Assembly: GCA_016179925.1 (NCBI GenBank) | Contig: JACPCG010000017.1 | Coordinates: forward strand, 1-42,715 | Length of the DNA stretch: 42,715 bases | Origin: Candidatus Rokuibacteriota bacterium | GTDB lineage: Bacteria; Methylomirabilota; Methylomirabilia; Rokubacteriales; CSP1-6 | Reading direction: 5' to 3' | Shown here: one piece after another, positions 1 to 8,156 of the stretch | Numbering within the stretch: position 1 is the first letter of the stretch | Layout of the letters: every line of letters starts with the position of its first letter | The notes under the pieces: generated by a model | Database searches by the model: none | Seen by the model: the letters and a program-made list of their open reading frames with translations, nothing else | Told to the model about the DNA's origin: nothing | Translations under genes and position numbers: made by a program

Positions 1-736
1 TGATCTTCGCGGCCGTGCGCAGGGTGTCCTCCGGCGTGCAGGAGAAATCGTACTCGCCGGTGAGGAGATAGAGCGGGCAGGCGGACGTATCGATCTGCGC
101 CACCCGGTCTCGAAAATCTCCGTCGGCGCGATAGAAGAACAGATCGCCCTTGAAGACGCCGGGGCCGCCCTGCATATACATCCAGAGCGTGTCCCAGCGC
201 GTCTCCTCCGGGCTCTGCGGGGCGATGAGCCCCGACACGAGGGCGCCGCACACCTCGCCGCCGTGGACATCGGCCCGGTGGAGCCAGCGCGTGTCGTCGT
301 ACCACGGCGCCTGGTAGTCCGCCGATTCGAGGCCGATGAGCGCGCGGAAGGCCTTCGCGTGCAGGCGCGCCAGCTCGAGCACGATCTTGCCGCCGATCGA
401 GCAGCCGAGCGCCACGGGGCGCTCGAGCCCGAGTGTCCGAATGAACGTCATGATCAGATCCACGTAGCCGCGCGTCGTCAGCGTGTACTCTTCGTCCTGC
501 CAGCCCGCGGGCGGGAGCGACTTGCCATGCCACGGCATGTCGAACGCGAGCACTCGCCAGTGCTTCGTGATCGCCTCGTCGTTCATGAGGTGACGGAACT
601 GGCGGCCGTCGGCGCCCGCGGTGTGCAGACACACGAGCGGGATGCCCTGCCCCGCTTCCTCGAAGTAGACGCGGTGCGGGCGGCCCTCGAGGCCCAGCGC
701 GAGATAGCGTCCGACGATCGGCTCGAGCCCGGCCAC
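1..736 (-). CDS. alpha/beta-fold hydrolase, C-terminus beyond window edge
   Basis: Reading the minus strand gives an alpha/beta hydrolase of at least 245 residues that runs off the left edge. Visible are the oxyanion-loop segment HTAGADG near residue 38, the nucleophile elbow GCSIGG with Ser about 113, and a late TGEYD segment that probably carries the acid Asp. The catalytic His would lie outside the window. The GTG at 734-736 is chosen because it directly follows the TGA (737-739) of the upstream gene, so the two look translationally coupled. No signal peptide is seen, so it is probably cytoplasmic. The substrate cannot be told from sequence; esterase, lactonase or C-C hydrolase are all possible. 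Confidence 0.85.
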   Translation of the reverse strand, partial: MAGLEPIVGRYLALGLEGRPHRVYFEEAGQGIPLVCLHTAGADGRQFRHLMNDEAITKHWRVLAFDMPWHGKSLPPAGWQDEEYTLTTRGYVDLIMTFIRTLGLERPVALGCSIGGKIVLELARLHAKAFRALIGLESADYQAPWYDDTRWLHRADVHGGEVCGALVSGLIAPQSPEETRWDTLWMYMQGGPGVFKGDLFFYRADGDFRDRVAQIDTSACPLYLLTGEYDFSCTPEDTLRTAAKI

Positions 737-1105
737 TCACGCCCTCCGGCGCGGCGCCGCGAGCACGTCCTTGATGAATCTCAGATTCGCCATGAGCGGA
801 TGGAGGTTGCCCTCGACGCGCGCGTGGCCGCCCTTGGTCATGGCGAAGATGTCGTGGTAGCCGGGCGCGGGCATGGGCTCCCAGAACTTCTGCCACGCCT
901 CCGCGGGCGCGCGCACGGCGAACGACCAGGCGCGCATGAGGAACGGCCCGCGCTCGACCTTCGCGACGCGGCCCTCGTGCACGGAGATGAGCCAGGCGGT
1001 GTCGCCCGCCTCGACGAGGAACGTGGTGGTACAGTCGCGCCCTCGCCGGACGAGCGCCTCGTTGCCGTTGACCAGGGCCGGCAGCGTCTCGAACACGCCC
1101 GGCAT
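737..1105 (-). CDS. small SCP2-like hypothetical protein
   Basis: About 122 residues with an alternating pattern (AWLISVHEGRVAKVERG, then a W-rich middle, then a G.ARVEGNL segment) that resembles the sterol-carrier SCP2-like fold used for lipid or acyl-CoA binding. The family call is tentative. It sits directly upstream of the alpha/beta hydrolase with adjacent stop and start, so the two probably form an operon. The ATG at 1105 overlaps a TAGAAT hexamer (1109 to 1104). If that hexamer is the -10 element, the GTG at 1096, 7 nt downstream, is the more likely leaderless start and removes only three residues. Divergent from the acyltransferase at 1114. Confidence 0.65.
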   Translation of the reverse strand: MPGVFETLPALVNGNEALVRRGRDCTTTFLVEAGDTAWLISVHEGRVAKVERGPFLMRAWSFAVRAPAEAWQKFWEPMPAPGYHDIFAMTKGGHARVEGNLHPLMANLRFIKDVLAAPRRRA

Positions 1106-1109
1106 TCTA
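1104..1109 (-). promoter_or_regulatory. candidate -10 element (TAGAAT)
   Basis: TAGAAT on the minus strand lies 7 nt before the in-frame GTG at 1096. It fits the recurring short-spaced -10/start pattern of this window. No convincing -35 box is seen. Confidence 0.35.
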
Positions 1110-1113
1110 CCCC

Positions 1114-2520
1114 ATGAGCCTCGCACTCGACACGACGGCCGCGCCCGATCGGATGGACCGGTTCTACCGGAGCGTCCGCGCGATCGCGCGCTTCTGGCTC
1201 TGGTTCGTCTTCAAGTCAATCGACGTGCGCCACCCCGGGCGCGTGCCCGCGGGCGGCCCCGTGCTCCTCTGCATCAACCACCCGAACAACTTCATCGATT
1301 CGCTCCTCGTGGGCGCGGCCCTCGCGCGCAAGGTTCACTACCTCGCGACGGCGGCGCTGTTCAGGAACCCCCTCGGCGCGCGCTTTCTCCTTGCGTGCGG
1401 CGCGATCCCCGTCTACCGCACGCAGGACGATCCCGACAAGATGGAACGGAACGTCGCGACCTTCGACGCGTGCTTCACGGCGCTCGCCGAGGGGCGCCTC
1501 ATCGCGATCTACCCCGAGGGGACGACGCACGCCGAGGCGCGCGTGCAGCGCATCAAGACCGGCGCCGCGCGCATCGCGCTCGGCTGCGAGGCCCGGTACC
1601 CGGCCCGGCTCCGGGTGATCCCCGTGGGGCTCAACTTCGAGGCGCGGAAATCCTTCCGCGGGCGCGTCCTCGTGTCGTTCGGCCCGCCCGTGCCGGTCAC
1701 GCCGTACCTCGAGGCGTACCGCCAGGACCCGGTGAAGGCGGTGGACGCGCTGACCACCGCCATCCAGTGGGCGATGGAGGCCGAGGTCGTCCACGTCGAG
1801 CGGATCGACGCCGCCCGGCTCGTGCGCGCCGTCGAGGAGCTCTATCGCGGCGACCTCGCGCGCGAGCTCCAGGAGGCGCGCGGCCTGGCGCCGAAGCAGA
1901 TCGACCTCACGCGCCTCTCCCGCGCGATCGTGGACGCGGTCAACTGGTTCAAGGCGCGCGACCCCGCGCGGGTCGAGGCGCTGTGGCAGCGGATCCAGAG
2001 CTACCGCGCGCTGCTCGCCGAGTACCGCGTGAAGGACGAGGCGGTACGGGCGCGCCGCGAGCGGCGTGGCCCGCGCCAGAAGATCCGCCGCGGCTGGGAG
2101 GCGGTCGCCGGCTTCCCGTTCTTCGTCTACGGCGCGAGCGTGAACTTCTTCGTCTACTGGGTACCGCGATGGGTCGCGCGCCTGATGTCCCGCAAGGAGA
2201 CCGACTACGCGACGTGGCGCTTCCTCGCGTCCATCGTCGCCTACCCGCTCTTCTGGGGCCTCGAGATCTGGCTCGTCGCCCGCCTCGCCGGCGGCGTGGT
2301 CGCGCTGGCGTTCGCGCTCTCGCTGCCGCTCTCCGGCGTCCTCGCGTATCGTTACTGGCTGGGGGCCGGCCGCCTCTCGAACCGGCTGCGCTTCGGCGTG
2401 CTCGCGCTCACCCGCGAGCACGCGGCCCGGCGGCTCGTCGCCGAGCGGCAGGCGATCATTGCCGAGCTCGAGCGCGCCAAGAACGAGTACCTGGCCGCCA
2501 CGAAAGGGAGCAGCTTTTGA
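1114..2520 (+). CDS. membrane-associated glycerolipid acyltransferase (PlsC-like)
   Basis: 468 residues. The PlsC-type domain carries NHPNNFIDS (His56, Asp62, an H-x5-D spacing as in glycerol-3-phosphate/dihydroxyacetone-phosphate acyltransferases rather than the usual H-x4-D) and the EGTTH block at 135-139. These mark acyl transfer to a glycerophosphate-type acceptor in phospholipid synthesis. A hydrophobic region near residue 30 and two or three hydrophobic stretches after residue 370 suggest membrane attachment. It is longer than typical PlsC (about 240 residues) because of an extra C-terminal helical and membrane region. It is the first gene of an overlapping operon with the creatininase-family and crotonase genes. 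The acceptor is not known. Confidence 0.85.
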   Translation: MSLALDTTAAPDRMDRFYRSVRAIARFWLWFVFKSIDVRHPGRVPAGGPVLLCINHPNNFIDSLLVGAALARKVHYLATAALFRNPLGARFLLACGAIPVYRTQDDPDKMERNVATFDACFTALAEGRLIAIYPEGTTHAEARVQRIKTGAARIALGCEARYPARLRVIPVGLNFEARKSFRGRVLVSFGPPVPVTPYLEAYRQDPVKAVDALTTAIQWAMEAEVVHVERIDAARLVRAVEELYRGDLARELQEARGLAPKQIDLTRLSRAIVDAVNWFKARDPARVEALWQRIQSYRALLAEYRVKDEAVRARRERRGPRQKIRRGWEAVAGFPFFVYGASVNFFVYWVPRWVARLMSRKETDYATWRFLASIVAYPLFWGLEIWLVARLAGGVVALAFALSLPLSGVLAYRYWLGAGRLSNRLRFGVLALTREHAARRLVAERQAIIAELERAKNEYLAATKGSSF

Positions 2521-3449
2521 GCGTTCATCGGCTGGAAGAGATGTCGTCCCCGGCGCTGGATGCGCTCGACCGAGCGCGCACGGTGATCGTGCTGACCGTG
2601 AGCCCCCTGGAGACGCACGGCCCCCACCTGCCCGTCGGCGTGGACGCGATCACCGCCCGTCACTTCGCGCAGAAGGTGGGTGAGCGGCTCGTGGCCCGGC
2701 GCGCCGGCTGGAGCGTCGTCCTCGCGCCCACGCTCCACCTGGGGTCCTTCACGTTCGACTCCGTCGGGACCGTGCGCGTCCGGCAGCGGGTCGTGCGCGA
2801 CGCGGTCGTGGACTACGGCGCCTCGCTCGCGCGCGCCGGGTTCCGCTGGATCCTGGTCTCGAACGGCCACGGCGGGCCGAGCCACCTCACGGCGCTCGAG
2901 GAGGCCGCCGCGATCGTCTCGCGGCGCCACGGGATCACGATGGCCTCGTTCACCGGGCGGCTCGCGTGGCACTTCCTCCGCGGCAGGTACGTGGACAAGA
3001 TCGAGGCGGCGCTCGGCCGCCCGCTCACGGACGACGAGCGCCGGGCCTTCGCCGAGGACGCGCACGGCGGCTGGTGGGAGACCTCGCTGATGCTCATGCT
3101 GCGCCCCGACCTCGTGGACGCGTCCTACCGGACGCTCCCGCCCGCGCGCTACTCGCTCGCCTCGCGGCTCGTGCCGAACTACCCGCTGAAAAACGGCGGC
3201 CAGGGCTACGTCGGCCACCCGGCGCTCGCGGACCCGGCCTTCGCCGAGGCCACGTCCGAGGTGCTGCTCGCGCAGACGATGGAGCTCGTGGAGGGGATCC
3301 TCGACGGGCGGATGCGGCCGACCGACCACCGGTCGCCCTTCTTCGCGGTCCCGTTCTTCCGCACCGAGTTCTGGCCCGTCGCGACCGCCGCGACCGCGAT
3401 GCTCGCCCTCGGCGCGCTCGCGCTCCTCGTCAAGAAACGCGACACGTGA
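2517..3449 (+). CDS. creatininase-family metal amidohydrolase with C-terminal membrane anchor
   Basis: 310 residues from a TTG start that overlaps the upstream TGA. GGGAG at 2506-2510 is well spaced for this TTG; an in-frame ATG at 2541 is the alternative. Creatininase hallmarks are SPLETHGPHLPVGVD (Glu32, His34, Asp43), NGHGG (His118) and HGGWWETS (Glu188), the set of two-metal ligands. Family members hydrolyse cyclic amides (creatinine) or formamides in cofactor biosynthesis such as the mycofactocin and Fapy routes. The substrate here is unknown. A hydrophobic segment near residues 285-304 followed by KKRDT looks like a C-terminal tail anchor, which is unusual for a normally soluble family. 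Confidence 0.88.
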   Translation: MSVHRLEEMSSPALDALDRARTVIVLTVSPLETHGPHLPVGVDAITARHFAQKVGERLVARRAGWSVVLAPTLHLGSFTFDSVGTVRVRQRVVRDAVVDYGASLARAGFRWILVSNGHGGPSHLTALEEAAAIVSRRHGITMASFTGRLAWHFLRGRYVDKIEAALGRPLTDDERRAFAEDAHGGWWETSLMLMLRPDLVDASYRTLPPARYSLASRLVPNYPLKNGGQGYVGHPALADPAFAEATSEVLLAQTMELVEGILDGRMRPTDHRSPFFAVPFFRTEFWPVATAATAMLALGALALLVKKRDT

Positions 3450-4204
3450 ACGACGCGCTCGCGCAGCTCGACGCCAAGGACGGCGTCGCCTGGCTCCGCC
3501 TCAACCGCCCGGCGGCGCTCAACGCGTTGAACCGCGCGCTGACGGCGGCGCTCGAGGAGGCGCTCGCGCGCGTCGCCGCGATGGACGACGTCAGCGTCCT
3601 CGTGGTCGCCGGGCGTGGGCGCGCGTTCTGCGCGGGCAACGACATCGCCGAGATGACGGGCCTCACGGGTGACGAGGCGCTGGCGCTCGCGACGCGCCAG
3701 GCCGTCCTCATGGACCGGTTCGCGCGGCTGCCGCAGGTGACGGTCGCCGCGGTCGACGGCCACGCGCTGGGAGGCGGGCTGATGCTCGCCCTGGCCCAGG
3801 ACCTGCGCGTCGCCTCCGACCGGGCGCGCTTCGGCCTGCCGGAAGTCACGCTCGGCTTCAACCCCGGCTACGGCATCGAGCGCCTGCTCGACGTGGCCCC
3901 CGGCGGCTGGGCGCGCGAGCTCCTCCTGACCGGCCGGACGGTGCACGCGAGCGAGGCGCTCCGGATGGGTCTCGTGAACCGGGTCGTCGCGCCGCCGACG
4001 CTGGAGGCGACGGTCGCCGCGCTGGCCATCGACATCGCGCGCTCACCGCGCGCAGGCCTGGCGGCCACCAAGGAGATCGTGGCGGCCATCCGCCGGGGCG
4101 AGCGCGGCCGCGAGCCGGAAGCCTACGGCCGGGCGCTCGGGACGAGCGCCGCGCGCGAGCGGATCCGCGCCTTCGTCGAGAAAAAGCGCGGCAAGAAGGT
4201 CTAG
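3446..4204 (+). CDS. enoyl-CoA hydratase/isomerase (crotonase) with one catalytic Glu replaced
   Basis: 252 residues from a GTG that overlaps the preceding stop (GTGA). The crotonase fold is clear: RLNRPAALNALN, the oxyanion-hole segments FCAGNDI and GHALGGG, and FGLPEVTLGF. The Glu that follows GGG in classical hydratases (Glu144 in rat ECH) is Met113 here, while the Glu164 equivalent is kept (Glu133). Loss of the first Glu is common in enoyl-CoA isomerases and other crotonases, so hydration of a 2-enoyl-CoA is doubtful. It ends just before the convergent gene at 4215. Probably cytoplasmic CoA-ester metabolism. Confidence 0.88.
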   Translation: MNDALAQLDAKDGVAWLRLNRPAALNALNRALTAALEEALARVAAMDDVSVLVVAGRGRAFCAGNDIAEMTGLTGDEALALATRQAVLMDRFARLPQVTVAAVDGHALGGGLMLALAQDLRVASDRARFGLPEVTLGFNPGYGIERLLDVAPGGWARELLLTGRTVHASEALRMGLVNRVVAPPTLEATVAALAIDIARSPRAGLAATKEIVAAIRRGERGREPEAYGRALGTSAARERIRAFVEKKRGKKV

Positions 4205-4214
4205 CCGGGGCCTG

Positions 4215-6479
4215 CTACGCCTTCCGCCGGTGCATGTCCTGGTCGGCTTCGCGAAGCATCTCGTCGGCCGACTCGGGCGGCGACTGGCTGTAGGCGATGC
4301 CGACGCTCACCTGGATCGTCACGGGGAGCCCTCGCTTGACCGCCAGCGCGGCGATCTTCTCGCGGACCCGCGCCACGACGTGCTCCGCGTCGCCCGGTCC
4401 GGCGTCGGGGAAGAACACCACGAACTCGTCGCCGCCGTGGCGTGCCATCAGGTCTGTCGTGCGCGTCGCCTCGATGAGCCCGTCCGCCACGGCGCGGAGC
4501 ACGTCGTCCCCAACGCTGTACCCGTGGCGGTCGTTGACGTCCTTGAGCTGGAAGACGTCCAGCATGAGCAGCAGCGAGCCGGTCCCGCGCCGGCGCGCGA
4601 CCGCGGCGAGACGCCGGTACTGGTCGTGGAACGCCCGCCGGCTCGCGAGCCCGGTCACCGGATCAGGCGCGTAGCGTGAGAGCCGGCGGTCGGTCTCGTG
4701 GAGGCGGCCCGCCAGCATCCTCAACAGAGACACCGCCAGCTCCGCCGAGCTCTGCAGCACTCTGAGAAAGTCGGTCTGGTGGAGCACGAGGCAGTGCGTG
4801 CGCTCGATCGCCATGACCGTGGCCGAGCGCGCCTGGTTCCGGAGCACCCCGAGCTCGCCGAGGATCTCGCCCTCGCCGAGCTCGCCCAGGATCAGCTCCA
4901 CGGGGTTGTCCGCGGCGACATCGAGCACGCGCACGCGCCCGGAGAGGATCACGAAGAGGCGATCCGACGGATCGCTCTCCTGGATGATCGCGTGGCCCGG
5001 CGGGAAGACCTCCTCGCACGCCTGGGCGATCAAGAGCTCGCGCTGCTCGGGGCTGAGCGGGCGGAAGAGCGGCACCGCCGCCAGGAGCCCCGCGTGGCGC
5101 GCCCGCGCGTTGCCACCGCCGGCCGCCTCGCCGCCCCGCCTCGCGTCCGCCGCGAGGCGGCCGGCGTCGGTGACGTCGAACGCCATGAGCGTGCGGGCCA
5201 GCCAGGCGCGCACGCGGGCGCGCAGCATGGGCGGACTGAACGGCTTCGCGAGGTAGTCGGTGGACGACACTTCGCCCCGGTACACGGCGTCCGGCGCGAC
5301 CGAGCCGTCGGCCAAGACGACGATGGGGAAGTTCCGCCGACCGAGCCGCTCGCGCAGCGACCCGAATATCGCGTCGCCCTCGCCGTCGAGCGCCTCCCGG
5401 TCCACGATCGCCAGGTCCGGCATGACCTCGGCGCCACGCGCGATCGCGGCGCGCATGTCGGGCAACTGCAAGAGGATGAGGCCATCCTCGGTGAGCACCT
5501 CCTCGATCGCGGCGATGTCGGCCCCGTTGGTGCTCACCACCAGCACGCGACCGCCGGTGATCTGACGGTGGTTGAGCGCCGAGGCCTCGTCGACCGCCGG
5601 CGCGGTGGAGCTGCCCTCCAGCTGGAGCTCGAGCCCTTCCCGCGCCGCGAGCACTTCGAGCCCCCCGCGCGCCGCCGCCCGAGCGCGCGCCGAGGACTCC
5701 ATACGCTCCAGCGTCGCGTCGTCGTGCGTCGGGTCGTGGTGGAAGAGCACGAGGCGGCGCACGGCAGCGGCGAGACTCACGTCCACCGCGTAGTCGATCG
5801 AGGCGTGACCCCAGCCGATCTTGCCGCGGTACTCCTCCTCCGTGTATTGCGCGTCGTGGATGACGAGGTCGGCGCCGCGCATGAACGCGATGTGGCGCTC
5901 GTCGCCGGGATGCTGCGAGACGCGCCCGGTCGGACTCCAGAAGGGCTCGTGGTCGGTCACGTACGCGAGCGTGGCGCCGCCGCTCGACATGCGGTAGCCG
6001 ATCGTGGGCGCCGTGTGGTTCAGGTATTGCGTCTCGACCAGCACGTCGCCGACCCGGAAGAAGCCTTCGTCGAGCTCGGTGTAGTGAATGCGGCTCCGCA
6101 GCTCGCGGAGCTTCACCGGGAAGTACGAGTGTTCCATCTGCCCCGCCATCGCCTCCTCGAGACTCCGCTGGAAGCCGAGCGGGGCGTAGATGTTCAGCTC
6201 GGCGCCGGGAAGGAAGGCCGGGACGAAGAACGGGAAGCCCTGGATGTGGTCCCAGTGGGTGTGGCCGATGAAGAGGTGGAGTCGGATGGGCTGCGGCATC
6301 GTCCGCGCCAGGTGGAGGCCGAGCTCGCGCGCGCCCGTGCCGCAATCCAGCACGATCAGCGTGCCGTCGGCGGCTCGGACCTCGACGCAGGACGTGTTGC
6401 CCCCGTACGTGGTCGTGTTCGGTCCGGGCGAGGCGATGGACCCACGGGTGCCCCAGAAGCGCACCAGCATGGCCGACAT
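4215..6479 (-). CDS. four-domain signalling protein: metallo-beta-lactamase + receiver-like + cNMP-binding + GGDEF
   Basis: 754 residues. Residues 1-285 form a metallo-beta-lactamase fold of the phosphodiesterase/RNase Z type with the metal motif HTHWDH (73-78). Residues 310-430 form a receiver-like domain that keeps Asp360 and the Lys of YLAKPF (412) but lacks the N-terminal acidic pair. Residues 465-595 are a cyclic-nucleotide-binding (Crp-like) domain with GELGVLRNQARSAT. Residues 605-754 are a diguanylate cyclase with an intact GGDEF (682-686) and an RxxD inhibitory I-site (RTTD, 673-676). It should therefore make cyclic di-GMP and may sense or degrade a nucleotide. ATG at 6479 with a second in-frame ATG three codons later. 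It is monocistronic and convergent with the upstream operon. Confidence 0.9.
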   Translation of the reverse strand: MSAMLVRFWGTRGSIASPGPNTTTYGGNTSCVEVRAADGTLIVLDCGTGARELGLHLARTMPQPIRLHLFIGHTHWDHIQGFPFFVPAFLPGAELNIYAPLGFQRSLEEAMAGQMEHSYFPVKLRELRSRIHYTELDEGFFRVGDVLVETQYLNHTAPTIGYRMSSGGATLAYVTDHEPFWSPTGRVSQHPGDERHIAFMRGADLVIHDAQYTEEEYRGKIGWGHASIDYAVDVSLAAAVRRLVLFHHDPTHDDATLERMESSARARAAARGGLEVLAAREGLELQLEGSSTAPAVDEASALNHRQITGGRVLVVSTNGADIAAIEEVLTEDGLILLQLPDMRAAIARGAEVMPDLAIVDREALDGEGDAIFGSLRERLGRRNFPIVVLADGSVAPDAVYRGEVSSTDYLAKPFSPPMLRARVRAWLARTLMAFDVTDAGRLAADARRGGEAAGGGNARARHAGLLAAVPLFRPLSPEQRELLIAQACEEVFPPGHAIIQESDPSDRLFVILSGRVRVLDVAADNPVELILGELGEGEILGELGVLRNQARSATVMAIERTHCLVLHQTDFLRVLQSSAELAVSLLRMLAGRLHETDRRLSRYAPDPVTGLASRRAFHDQYRRLAAVARRRGTGSLLLMLDVFQLKDVNDRHGYSVGDDVLRAVADGLIEATRTTDLMARHGGDEFVVFFPDAGPGDAEHVVARVREKIAALAVKRGLPVTIQVSVGIAYSQSPPESADEMLREADQDMHRRKA

Positions 6480-6558
6480 TCTTACACATGGCCGAACCGG
6501 GAAGCCAGCCGTTATCGGTGCGCGCCCCGCGGCGTCGACACGCGATTCCGGAATCGGA

Positions 6559-6567
6559 TGCTAGAAT
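6559..6567 (+). promoter_or_regulatory. extended -10 element (TGC TAGAAT), leaderless start predicted
   Basis: TGCTAGAAT ends 8 nt before the ATG at 6576, so transcription would begin at or next to the start codon. TCGACA at 6535-6540 resembles a -35 box but is 21 bp away, which is too far for a standard promoter. Confidence 0.5.
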
Positions 6568-6575
6568 GCGACGCG

Positions 6576-7610
6576 ATGACGCTCCCACTCATTCCCGCCG
6601 CCGTCGTCGGCTCCCACGGAAAGCCCGGCTGGTGGTTCGCCGCCGTCCGCGCCTATGAGCGCGGTGAGTTCGGCCCCGGCGACATGGACGAGATGTTCGA
6701 CGACGCCGCCGACACCGCGATCCGTGACATGGAGCGGGCCGGCATCGACGTCATCACCGACGGCGAGGTCCGGCGCCTCGACGGCTACGTGGACTCCTAC
6801 TACGCGATCATCAAGGGCATCGAGCCCCTGCCCGTCCGCCGCAAGGCGGGGCCGTGGGGCTACGACCAGCAGACCAGGTACGAAGCCGTCGGCCGGATCG
6901 AACCGCCGCCGGAGGGGCTCGGCATCGTCAAGGAGTTCGAGTACCTCAAGACGCACACGACGAAGCGCACCAAGGCGACGTGCGCGGGGCCGCTCACGTT
7001 CGGCTCGCGCATCCATCCGGGAAAGCTCTACACGGGCGTCGTGGCCGTCGCGGAACGATTCGCCGAGGTGATCAACGAGGAGCTCCGCGGGCTCGTGAAA
7101 GCGGGTGCGGAGTGGCTCCAGATCGACGAGCCGGCGCGGGGCAACGTCTCGGGCGAGGAGATGGCACGGCTCTTCAACATGGCCACGGCCGGCATCAAGG
7201 TGAAGCTCGGGTACCACATCTGCTTCGGCAACCGCTTCGGGCGCTCACGCTTCCAGCGGACGTACGAGCCCTACTTCCCCGGGATCCTCAAGGCGCGCGC
7301 CGACCAGTTCGTGCTCGAATTCACGAGCCGCGAGATGAGCGAGCTCGACCTCTGGGAGAAGTACGGCCGGGGGCGCGAGTTGGGCGCGGGCGTCGTGGAT
7401 GTGAAGGGCTTCGCCCAGGACACGGCCGAGGACGTGGCCGGGCGCATCCGGAAGGTGCTCCAGGTCTGCCAGGCCGAGCAGCTCACCGTGAACCCCGACT
7501 GCGGCTTCGGCTGGTCGCCCCGTTACATGTGCAACCAGAAGCTCACGGCGCTGGCGGCCGGCGCCGCGCTCGTCCGCGCCGAGCTTTCAGGCCAGCGCAG
7601 GCGTGGCTGA
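6576..7610 (+). CDS. MetE-like (cobalamin-independent methionine synthase C-domain family) protein
   Basis: 344 residues related to the C-terminal catalytic half of MetE and to archaeal-type single-domain methionine synthases. The thiol-activating zinc ligands are visible: His214 and Cys216 in GYHICFGN, Glu248 in FVLEFTS and Cys309 in NPDCGFGW. LQIDEPA near 182-187 is a typical barrel motif. The MetE N-terminal folate domain is missing, so the methyl donor and acceptor are uncertain. The ATG at 6576 is preferred because of the -10 element at 6562-6567; an in-frame ATG at 6558 lies inside that element. Monocistronic, cytoplasmic. Confidence 0.88.
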   Translation: MTLPLIPAAVVGSHGKPGWWFAAVRAYERGEFGPGDMDEMFDDAADTAIRDMERAGIDVITDGEVRRLDGYVDSYYAIIKGIEPLPVRRKAGPWGYDQQTRYEAVGRIEPPPEGLGIVKEFEYLKTHTTKRTKATCAGPLTFGSRIHPGKLYTGVVAVAERFAEVINEELRGLVKAGAEWLQIDEPARGNVSGEEMARLFNMATAGIKVKLGYHICFGNRFGRSRFQRTYEPYFPGILKARADQFVLEFTSREMSELDLWEKYGRGRELGAGVVDVKGFAQDTAEDVAGRIRKVLQVCQAEQLTVNPDCGFGWSPRYMCNQKLTALAAGAALVRAELSGQRRRG

Positions 7611-7640
7611 GCCCAACGCGATCCCCGGCTGCTGGCTTTG

Positions 7641-7670
7641 TTGCGAATGACCGAACGAGGGTGTTAGTCT
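7641..7670 (+). promoter_or_regulatory. candidate promoter for the coiled-coil gene
   Basis: TTGCGA at 7641-7646 and TAGTCT at 7665-7670 are separated by 18 bp. Transcription would start near 7676, giving about 100 nt of leader before the ATG at 7773. The leader also contains an ORF at 7676. Confidence 0.4.
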
Positions 7671-7675
7671 CGCTC

Positions 7676-7795
7676 ATGAACGCCGCGACGCGGGCCGGCA
7701 GGTTACCGTCGACCTCCCAGCCGCGGACGTTTGGTAGACGGGACGCGCCCTACGGGGCAGACGAGGGCCGATATGGACGCGACAGTGGCTGCTGA
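7676..7795 (+). CDS. possible 39-residue leader ORF
   Basis: An ATG 5 nt after the TAGTCT element opens a 39-codon frame rich in Arg, Gly and Pro that overlaps the start of the coiled-coil gene by 23 bases in another frame. It could be a leader peptide that affects translation of the downstream start. Nothing in its composition proves that it is coding. Chance ORFs of this size are common at this GC content. Confidence 0.2.
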   Translation: MNAATRAGRLPSTSQPRTFGRRDAPYGADEGRYGRDSGC

Positions 7796-8153
7796 AGCTC
7801 GTGAGCGAGTGACCAAGTGGATCGAGGAGACCCGGCAGCTCTTCGCCCTCCTGCCCGAGCTGCTCGCGACCGACTCGCACGCCAGCGAGCAGGTGAAGGA
7901 ACAGACCAGGCTTGCGGAGAAAGAGATCGAGAAGCTCCGCAAGGAAATCGAGGACCTCAAGAAGGAGAACCACGTGCTGCGCGGCGAGAAGGACGAGATC
8001 GCGCAGGCGATGGGCCAGATCGCCCAGAAGTTCGGCCTGGCCCCGCGGAAGAGCCCCTTCGAGCGCACCCCCGGCGGCGGCGAGCACGCCAGGCCCGGCG
8101 AGCAGTCGAAAGCGGGCGACCAGCCCAGGGTGGCCGATCCCCCGAAGTTCTGA
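7773..8153 (+). CDS. coiled-coil hypothetical protein
   Basis: 126 residues from the ATG at 7773, chosen because GAGGG (7762-7766) lies at Shine-Dalgarno distance. An upstream in-frame start at 7731 would add 14 residues without a ribosome site. Residues about 45-95 have a strong heptad pattern of Glu, Lys and Leu (EKEIEKLRKEIEDLKKEN) typical of a dimeric coiled coil. The last 35 residues are Pro/Gly-rich and probably disordered. No enzymatic motif or signal peptide. Convergent with the gene at 8157, three bases apart. Function unknown. Confidence 0.7.
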   Translation: MDATVAAEARERVTKWIEETRQLFALLPELLATDSHASEQVKEQTRLAEKEIEKLRKEIEDLKKENHVLRGEKDEIAQAMGQIAQKFGLAPRKSPFERTPGGGEHARPGEQSKAGDQPRVADPPKF

Positions 8154-8156
8154 GCG

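Noticed and set aside
873-2516. Long upstream extension of the creatininase frame
   Set aside because: It overlaps the acyltransferase gene in another frame and is Arg/Pro-rich. The TTG at 2517 with GGGAG upstream is a better start.
4698-6575. Long upstream extension of the MetE-like frame on the plus strand
   Set aside because: It is antisense to the four-domain signalling gene and has no recognisable domain. The MetE family begins at about 6576.
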